This document shows positions 57,736 through 64,000 of a DNA stretch of 64,000 nucleotides, piece after piece. Every line of letters starts with the position of its first letter. Within the stretch, counting starts at the first letter, position 1. The stretch comes from Spirogloea muscicola (taxonomy: Eukaryota > Streptophyta > Zygnematophyceae > Spirogloeales > Spirogloeaceae). The position numbers and the translations under genes were made by a program. The stretch is from contig WELB01000191.1 in the NCBI GenBank assembly GCA_009602725.1, positions 205,677 to 269,676 of the forward strand, written 5' to 3'. The notes under the pieces are model-generated. The model was not told the DNA's origin. It saw only the letters and a list, made by a program, of their open reading frames with translations, and searched no databases.

Positions 57736-58503
57736 TCAGACGTAGTACCTGTTGCACACCTTGATCGCACTGTGCAGGTGCACAGGTCGTCGCCGCTCTG
57801 CCTGCAGCTTGAGCCTGAGGAGGTCGGCCACCGGCAGCAGCACTAGGAGCTGGCACCAGTCTGAGCAGTAGCAGCCGCCCTTGGAGAGCTGGCCCAGGAT
57901 GTCGGTCGTCAGGTAGATGCCCAGCGTGTTGCAGGCCTTGACCAGCGGCAGCAGGTCCACCTTCATGTGCCCGTTCACTGCGCGCACGGCCAGAGGGCAG
58001 GCGAGCACACAGCGGTCAGGTCAGGGCGCGCGTGCAGGGAGGGAGGCTGCAGGCGGGGTGGCGAGCGGGCGGGCGCGGCGCAGGGCAGGCGGAGGAGGAG
58101 GCGCACCTCGGAGGCAGAGGCCGAGCCACTGGTCGAGGGGGAGCTTGAGCTTGAGGAGGGCGAGGCGGTCGTAGATGTCGAGCCAGGAGGAGAGCATGTC
58201 GCAGGCGTGCGCGGCCATGTCGAGGGAGAGGCCGAGCTTGATGCAGAGGTCGAGGTGGGCGGTGAAGAGGTCGTAGCAGTGGGTGTGGTAGGTGTGGCAG
58301 AAGTCGAGGACGATGGGCAGGTCGTCGGGCGCGAGGAGCGCGAGGAAGGCCTTGACGAAGCCGCGCGAGCCCTGCGCGGCGACGTCGGCGTCGATCATGG
58401 CGTCGGCGGCGGAGATGATGGTGGCGAGGTCGTGGTCGGGCGCGGGCGCGTGCGGGTCGCGGGGCGCCTCGCCCTTGCAGGTGAGGTACCAGTGCAGCGC
58501 GGC
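57736..58503 (-). CDS. Unrecognised helical protein, 3' two exons, 5' end lost near an N
   Basis: Two minus-strand exons join in phase across a GT-AG intron: 58503-58107 and 57977-57736. The stop TGA is at 57738-57736. The readable product is about 212 residues. The first exon reads ALHWYLTCKGEAPRDP, AAQGSRGFVKAFLALLAPDD, LPIVLDFCHTYHTHCYDLF and LSSWLDIYDRLALLKLKLPL. The second reads HMKVDLLPLVKACNTLGIYL and ends SAIKVCNRYYV. It is Leu-rich and mostly helical, with no signal peptide or catalytic motif that I recognise. The exon probably continues upstream of an acceptor at 58504, and the remaining 5' part runs into a GC-rich tract with an N at 58595, so the start is unknown. It is convergent with VPS13. 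Confidence 0.6.
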
Positions 58504-58594
58504 CTGCGGTGGCGAGGGGCTCCAGCGGCGCCGGAGCAGGCGGAGGCGGCGGCGGGGGGTGGGGGCCGCGGCGGTAGCGGCGGCATGGGAGGCG

Positions 58595-58595
58595 N
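58595..58595. other. Single N, likely assembly join
   Basis: The lone N lies in a very GC-rich tract immediately upstream of the minus-strand gene's first readable exon. The 5' exon or exons of that gene may be missing. Confidence 0.75.
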
Positions 58596-58849
58596 CTATC
58601 CGGGGCGCCGGCGGCCGGTGGCAGCGTGGGGCCCTGGGCCCCGCCGCCGCCCACGTTTAGCCCCCCCCCGGCTTGTCGCCACGCGCGCCCCCGCGGCTCC
58701 CTCCTCCGTGCGCCGGCTCACCCGCAGCTGTCCCAATCCCAGCCCCCGCCCCCTGCTGGGCCCCCCGCCCCCTGCGGCACCAATGAGTGGCTCACGGCTC
58801 ACGGTGGGCTCAGGGTTCCGACCTTGTCCACTCCCTCTCCTCTTCGGGG

Positions 58850-59060
58850 CAAGCTTCTCACCTGCTGGCTCGTGGGCTCAGGCATATCAATCGTGTGCGA
58901 TTGTCCGACTCCCTTTCCTTCCGCGGTCCATGGCCCACGCCTTGCATCTGCGTGCTGGCCGTGCATCTCGCTGCGGCCTCCGGCTTTCGTCACGGGGTTA
59001 GTTTTCCGGCAGCTAGTCTGTCGGATCCGAGGCTCCTCACTCGTAACTACTGAGAGTCAA
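58850..59060 (+). mobile_element. LINE C-terminal fragment
   Basis: Encodes AYQSCAIVRLPFLP in one frame and AHALHLRAGRA then ASGFRHGVSFPAASLSDPRL and LTRNY-stop in others, with the family end at 59050-59052. The upstream part is decayed. It matches the minus copy at 9935-9880 and 15800-15715. Confidence 0.75.
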
Positions 59061-59260
59061 GCGCGGCCAGATTTACTGGTGGCTGGGAGAGGCCGGCCCA
59101 AAAGAATGGAATGAATGGTCCATCCACCCCCGTTCTGCCATAGCCTCTTCAGGCCCCGAAGTCGCTGCTTAGCTCGTACTTTGGCCCCTTCGAACCTTGT
59201 CAATTCTTTTCGGCCTGGCTTCTCAAAGCCCTTGCCCCCATTGGGAGAGCCACTTCTTCT
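59060..59260 (+). mobile_element. LINE tails: a minus remnant then a plus module
   Basis: 59062-59108 is a minus-orientation tail (GCGCGGCCAGATTTACTGG and GGGAGAGGCC on plus). From 59115 a plus tail follows: CCCCCGTTCTGCCATAGCC, CAGGCCCCGAAGTCGCTGC, CCCTTCGAACCTTGTCAATT and CCCCCATTGGGAGAGCCAC. The hairpin in this copy is mutated (GGCCTG...AAAGCCC). Confidence 0.75.
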
Positions 59261-59384
59261 CACCGCCCTCGCCCCCTTGTGGATGGCTTCGCCTACTTCC
59301 CAACAGGAGCGACGGCTGCGAACTCGCCAGCCTGGAAACACCCGCGACCCATCTTTCCGGCCGCCGGGTCTGCCAGGGGCGATG

Positions 59385-59835
59385 CCCGGCTTCAACGCCG
59401 CCGTTTCGCTCGCACAAGTCTTCCGCATGCGCCTGGCCGTATCGCTTCAACGCTCCACTGCCCACGCCGCCCACACGCGAGCAGGCCGTGCTATGGCCGC
59501 CGCCTCTGGGTCTCGGCGGAGTGCCTCTTTCCCTGCAGCGAGCTACTCAGACCTGATGTTGCTCACTTCGTGGGTACTGAGCCTTCCTCTGCATCGTCTA
59601 TTGTGTTCTGCAGTGTTTTATAGTGTAGTCCTTTTTCCGGCTCCTCTTTCTTTGGCTTTGGACATTGTCCATTCTTTTCTGGGCTGGCTTTGCCAGCCCC
59701 TCTTCTCTATGGGCGGGCACTTCTCTCTTTCCCTCATCACCGGCGCTTCCCGGTGGCCCCTTCGTTCGGGCGGCCCCTCCTACTCTGGCCTGCTTTTCAC
59801 AGCCCCTCGCCCCATTTGGATGAGCTTACGCACCA
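59385..59835 (+). mobile_element. LINE 3' end, tail subfamily B
   Basis: Coding part: FNAAVSLAQVFRMRLAVSLQ, RSTAHAAHTRAGRAMAAASG, then FPAASYSDLMLLTSW. The tail at 59596-59720 matches minus 6185-6060. It contains the perfect palindrome GGGCTGGC-TTT-GCCAGCCC at 59681-59699. A further tail piece (GCCTGCTTTTCACAGCCCC, then CCCATTTGGATGAGC) follows at 59785-59825. Confidence 0.78.
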
Positions 59836-61261
59836 GGAGATGACCAACTTACACGGCTGGCGATTGACGTGCACAGGGGCGACTTCGGCAGTCGGTGGCT
59901 GGACCTTTTTGCAGCAGCTTGCACGCAGCTGCGTCTTCTTCACCAGCCACTGCTCTCGCCAATGCTCTCGCCAACGCTCTCGTTTGGAGGAGCTCTGGAG
60001 GAGGGGAGGGTGTGGAGCGTGCAGGGCGGCGCACGGCGGACACTGGGGGTGGGGGAGCTTCGCTGGCGAGGACCATCCCGTCGCTCAGCGTTGGCCCCTT
60101 TCTTCTAAAAATGAGAAAGGACGTGCTTTCCTTCTTCGCCTTCTCTCAACGTGCTCCGGCCTCACAGCCGCCCTGTGTAAGTGCTGACGCGTGAGCACTA
60201 AAGCCATTGCCATCGCCTGACAATGGGAGAGCTGCTAAAACCCCCTCCAGCGGTGCTCTCGTCTTGCTTCCCTGATCCCCTCTGCTAGCCCAGGGCTTCG
60301 CCTTGCAAAGCCCCGGTCTTCGCACTTTGTTCATCTCGTGCATGACTGCTGACGAGGTGAATGGTCAAGCATGCACAGCGCCTTGCCTGCAGAGTACCTT
60401 TATCGGGGCCTTGTCCACTCCTTATATTGGGCTGGGTTTAGGGTCAAAAGAAAAATCGTTAGGGTCAAAGTCATTGCCCCTGTTCAAGAGCTTTCTTTAT
60501 GCGCAAGGCAGACCTCCCCGACTTCGGACACGACAAGACAAATTTACCAAGCACAACAAGCAAGTGCTCCGCGGTAGCCAGCCAATGGTCCCAAGTCAAC
60601 AGCCGCCAGCCCGAGGGACCCGTGGCAGAGAAGGGGATTATGTCTTCTCGAGCCCATCCCTCTCGCCCTGCCCGCTTATGCCAGCAACTCTTGCTCAGCT
60701 GCAGGCTGACCGTCACAGCCTACAGTTCGCTGGGCAAGAAGTGAAACGCGTTTTGCGTGAAACATGGAAGAGAAGTGAGCTCCTTCAAAGGGGGAGAGGG
60801 CTGTGAAAAGTCAGCCCAGATATGGCCAAATGGTTCAAAGGCGGAGAGGCGCTAGACGCACACAGCTATGCAAGCGATGAACAAGGATGAAAAAGGTCTC
60901 CTCAGATCTCTTCAAGGAAGAATTAGCTCTTGCAATTGCTGTGAGACGCCACAGCCAAAGGAACGAACAAGGTGGAAGGGAAGGTCTATAACGAAATCGG
61001 AGTATGAAACGAAAGGTATGAAGGGTCTTGAAATTGGCGAGGGCTGTGATAAAGCCAGCCCACGGACAGTTGACAAGGTCTAAAACCAGCAGGACAGGCA
61101 CTGTTGCCCGTCCTCCTGGTTTCTGACTTGCGGCTGCTAACAGAGGTCTTTCCAAGTGATTAATTTACATGGCACTTGCTTAATTGTGTGGAGCAGCGCC
61201 TTTCGGCCCGATCGGACCTCGTCGATCCTTCTTTTCCTATTTCTGGCTGGCTTTTCACAAG
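59836..61261. other. Mixed spacer with scattered minus-strand LINE tails
   Basis: Clear minus tails are at 60830-60765 (CAAAGGGGGAGAGGGCTGTG and AAAAGTCAGCCC on plus), 60975-60940 and 61080-61030 (GGCGAGGGCTGTGATAAAGC). A plus family end SDLRLLTEVF occurs at 61125-61155. A duplicated string agggtca is present near 60440-60470. The rest is not recognised and no host gene is evident. Confidence 0.5.
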
Positions 61262-61415
61262 TGGTCCATCTAAGTGGTCCATCCTCCCCCGTTCTGCCAT
61301 AGCCTCTTCAGGCCCCGCAGTCGCTGCTTAGCTCGTAGTTTGGCCCCTTCGAACCTTGTCAATTCTTTTCGGGCTGGCTTCTCACAGCCCTTGCCCCCAT
61401 TGGGAGAGCCACTTC
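61262..61415 (+). mobile_element. LINE tail module, well preserved
   Basis: Contains the full module in order: AGTGGTCCATCC, CCCCGTTCTGCCATAGCC, TTAGCTCGTAGTTTGGCCCC, TTCGAACCTTGTCAATTC, hairpin GGGCTG (61371-61376) and CAGCCC (61385-61390), and CCCCCATTGGGAGAGCCAC. It is nearly identical to the minus copy at 9900-9740. Confidence 0.8.
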
Positions 61416-61439
61416 TTCTTTTCACAGCCCTCTCCCCCT

Positions 61440-62190
61440 TTCGACTGGAGGCGAGCGCACTGCTGCCCATGACCTCCTCAGGGAAATCTTCGAGTACTTG
61501 AAATAAACGAAGGCTAAAGTGGCTAAGTACAAAGGCTAGTCCATCTAATGACCTCCTCAGGGACGCCATTCCGGCATTTCCTGGAGGCGGGGTACACTGT
61601 GGCACTGTGCTGAAGTACACGTCCGTCATGCCTATCCTGCAGAAGGTGGGTGAACTGCACACTCGGCGCGTCGACTTGGTAGCCTCCACGCCGGGCGGCG
61701 GCCCGCCCATCATCTCTGACGTTGTTACCACTGATGTGGTGGAACGGTCCAATACGGGGCTTCCTGCCTCGAGGCCTCGAGCCTTTCTTTTAATATCAGC
61801 AGCCGCTTCCGTTTTTTTTTTCTCGAGGGCTGGCCATGCTGCAGCGAACGCCGCTCGCAGCAAGGCGGCGAAGCACGCAGAACCACCCGGCTGAGGACGA
61901 GTCCGTACCCCTGGCCGTAAGTTTGCACGGGGCTCTCGCGTCCCAGTGGCTTGCCAGGCTTCTGTGGCGCGCTGTGTCCCGCAGGCGAGGTGAGCAGGCT
62001 GACTTCACCGCCGCTGGCTCGTTAGCTCAGGTCTATCGCATGCGCCTTTCCATCCCCCTCCGACGGTCGACGCCTTGCACCTGCGTGCTGGCCGTGCTCT
62101 CGCTGCAGCCTCTGGCTTTCGCCAGGGGGATTGCTTTCCGGCTGCTAACCTTTTGGATTTGCGGCTCCGTACTCGTGGTTATTGAGTGAA
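61440..62190 (+). mobile_element. LINE fragment: endonuclease to C-terminus
   Basis: Encodes AAHDLLR at 61464-61481 and, after a short insertion, the endonuclease start YTSVMPILQKVGELHTRRVD and LVASTPGGGPP with ISDVVTTD (61615-61735). Then GHAAANAARSKAAKHAE is followed by FTAAGSLAQVYRMRLSIPLR and a frame-broken C-terminus to about 62186. The motif TTTTAATATCAGCAGC lies at 61788-61803. This is the longest fragment in the right-hand graveyard. Confidence 0.78.
61485..61548 (+). mobile_element. Short insertion (about 64 bases) flanked by a 16-base target duplication
   Basis: The string ATGACCTCCTCAGGGA occurs at 61469-61484 and again at 61548-61563, and it is part of LINE coding sequence (HDLLRD). 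The sequence between the copies, starting AATCTTCGAGTACTTG and ending TAGTCCATCTA, is foreign to the LINE and recurs at 13428-13493. Removing one copy plus the insert would give the uninterrupted family pattern, which is what an insertion with target-site duplication predicts. Its class is unknown. Confidence 0.7.
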
Positions 62191-62204
62191 TCAACCTACC
62201 CATC

Positions 62205-62575
62205 CATCCATCCTACCCCACTTCTGAGCCAACGATTTTGGCCCCTTCGAACCTTGTCAATTCTTTCCGGGCTGGCCTTTCAAAGCCCTTGCCCCCTCTT
62301 GGGAGGGCCACTTCTTTGGAAAAGCCACTTCCTGGGCATCATCAACATGTGAATCTGGCCCCGCCCCGCGGGCTTCGCCCCCATTCACCCCCCTTTTTTC
62401 CCACTCCCCCTTCCCTCATCTCGTGTTTCAGCCTGCTTGCAGCGAGCTCATATCATGCTTTACACCAGAAAGCTGATCGAGCCTTAGCTGGTGGCACAAG
62501 CGCCTGTCATTTGCCGACCGGTCTTCGGGCATCAGTCAGCGTCCTTTACGTGCTGACTCGTGGTTACTGACCGGG
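62205..62575 (+). mobile_element. LINE tail followed by another LINE 3' end
   Basis: 62230-62320 is a tail module (TTGGCCCCTTCGAACCTTG, GGGCTGGCCTTTCAAAGCCC, CTTGGGAGGGCCACTTC). 62450-62570 encodes YHALHQKADRALAGGTSA and ends SVLYVLTRGY with a TGA, the family C-terminus. Confidence 0.72.
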
Positions 62576-64000
62576 TCAGCTTAGCAGCAAGTGATGTAGC
62601 GTTCGGTCCCTAACAGGCAGGGCAGAGGCGAATGCGTCCTTGTTATGACTGAGTGCTTGGGGGTTTGGGGACAACCACCCGCCACGAGGAAGCACTCCGG
62701 CACAGCGGAAGACTTGCCCTGTGGTGCTGCTAAGCAGCAGCGCCACCATATGGGTTGACTTCAATCACCTGCTCACTTTTTGTTAGCTGCTTACGATTGT
62801 GGACCGAGCTGTTAGCTTCGCCCGAACTTGGTCGGGTGGAAGCGTGCCATCTTACTTGATGACAGTTGCGCTTGAGGCAAAGGCCTAGTGGTTTGGGCCT
62901 CACACCAGTCTCCCCTTATTCGGAGGACATTGCATATGAGTCAAGCATCTTCTCTGCACAGCTGCAGCCTCGTCGTCGTTTGCACGTTACACAAAATCGA
63001 CCGGGGGATGTTGAGCAGCAGAATTTCTTGGCTTGTCAAAAGACGGGCAATGCTGCGAGGCTTGTCATCCCGAACAACAATACCGGCCTGGATCAACGGG
63101 AAAAAGTAACGACAGTGGTCATCACCAACTCCGTTCAAGAATATATGTGTGAAACATAGGAAGGACTCCGCGTTCGCTTTGTCATAGCACTCATGGGCCA
63201 GTGCATTCAGAGACTGGTACATGTAGTCACGAACAGCTGGTGATGGTGCTGCGACTTAGCCATGGTGGAGTGTTTGTTACAGTGACTTTTGAGGGCTTCC
63301 AGGTTCCTGCAAATCTCCAGCATCAGAAGATAGTATCTCACAATCCCGAGCTGTAAGGATAGCTGAGCTATGAAAAGGACATTGCTTGAGGCAAGCAGGT
63401 GCATGCTACAGGAGGTGGACTGCCTGATTCGCAGCTGGGCTGTGTGGGCAGCAGCATACTTGTGGGCAATGTGCTCAACGAGGGCTGAAGTGATAGCCGC
63501 ATGAGGAAGCATGTTGACGACAAGGACATAGAGACATGGGAGGGAGGGTGGACCTGCCAGAGGGCAGGAAGGCGATTGGCTGCAAGCAGGTGCAGTGTTT
63601 CGATTACAGGCGCAGATGGTGAGGTGGTGCAGTACAAAGCCAGGCTTGTGGCCAACAGGTTCTCTCAAGATTGAGGTGACTATGACTAGCCATTTGCATC
63701 AGTGAGTAAGTACGCCTCCACCAGAGTGCTGCTCAGCTTGGGTACTTATTCTGATTCGTTGTGAAGGTGTCACCATAGGAGGTTGACCGTCTCCATGTGA
63801 AAGTTGGAAGGACTCCTTCTACAGCAACTTGAGGGCTTTGTCGACTTGCAGGGCCTAGCAAGGTCAGTCACCCGCACAGAGCTTAACGGGCTGGAGAACC
63901 GCCAAGGTGATGAATGTTCAGGGGTAGATGGATTCTTAGGAAGGCAGGGTTTGCCAGAATCACCAGCGACCAGTTTCTGTTTAAGCATGTGGTCGTAGTC
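62576..64000. other. Mostly unassigned, right edge
   Basis: Apart from the candidate minus exon at 62941-63246, no gene is supported. Minus 63510-63270 is open and encodes VEHIAHKYAAAHTAQLRIRQ with splice-like borders, possibly another exon of the same gene. Frames at 63770-63998 on both strands are uncertain. Confidence 0.35.
62941..63246 (-). CDS. Candidate exon of a SET/Rubisco-methyltransferase-like protein
   Basis: After an acceptor-like taagtcgcag at about 63247 the minus strand is open for about 100 residues. It includes MYQSLNALAHECYDKANAES, YFFPLIQAGIVVRDDKPRSI and ARLLTSQEILLLNIPRSILC. The pattern V-V-R-x-(x)n-A-x-x-x-I-x-x-x-E-x-L-L-x-(I/V)-P-R-S-(I/L) resembles the start of SET domains of the Rubisco LSMT family. 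No catalytic motif is visible downstream, where LINE remnants begin, so this may be an exon of a gene whose 3' part is disrupted. Low confidence. Confidence 0.3.
   Translation of the reverse strand, partial: PSPAVRDYMYQSLNALAHECYDKANAESFLCFTHIFLNGVGDDHCRYFFPLIQAGIVVRDDKPRSIARLLTSQEILLLNIPRSILCNVQTTTRLQLCREDA

Noticed and set aside
58016-58654. 212-residue Pro/Arg-rich minus-strand frame
   Set aside because: It is an out-of-frame shadow of the real minus-strand exon, which has normal composition and splices in phase.

Overview
The window looks like nuclear DNA of a green alga, most likely a trebouxiophyte chlorophyte. Its host genes are split into many short exons by roughly 80-300 base GT-AG introns, with a few GC-AG introns. 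Gene 5' ends are strongly GC-rich and gene bodies less so. The gene set is plant-like: CAMTA, a plant-type VPS13 with PH and C2 domains, and a land-plant/algal family of unknown function. Plant-type (CCCTAAA)n telomere repeats are also present. The genus is an inference I cannot fix from sequence alone.

Layout. 1-2805 (+): 3' part of a coiled-coil protein gene. 4358-5753 (-): six-exon thioredoxin-fold gene without a CxxC. 5.8-10.0 kb: 5'-truncated LINE 3' ends plus an unexplained GC island. 10279-11596 (+): secreted cupredoxin with a cysteine-rich tail. 12.9-16.1 kb: more LINE 3' ends on both strands. 16497-22114 (+): complete CAMTA transcription factor (CG-1, TIG, ankyrin, IQ). 23.4-25.05 kb: minus-strand LINE fragments. 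25491-27068 (+): plant-conserved protein of unknown function. 27353-27383: interstitial telomere repeat. About 28.0-31.98 kb (+): the most complete LINE, with zinc finger, YADD reverse transcriptase, Cys/His knuckle and restriction-like endonuclease. 32105-56254 (+): a roughly 24 kb VPS13 lipid-transfer gene. 57736-58503 (-): end of an unrecognised gene. 58.85-62.6 kb: a third LINE graveyard. 62.6-64 kb: mostly unassigned, with one candidate SET-like exon.

The host genes are unrelated housekeeping or regulatory genes, not an operon or cluster. What ties the window together is one superfamily of endonuclease-bearing LINEs. Dozens of 3' ends share a C-terminal peptide (DLRLLTRGY-stop) and a small GGGCTG...CAGCCC hairpin in otherwise diverged tails.

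Assembly quality matters. Four single Ns each sit at a GC-rich gene 5' end, and the one at 32056 is followed directly by 17 bases identical to the 3' end of an Illumina adapter.
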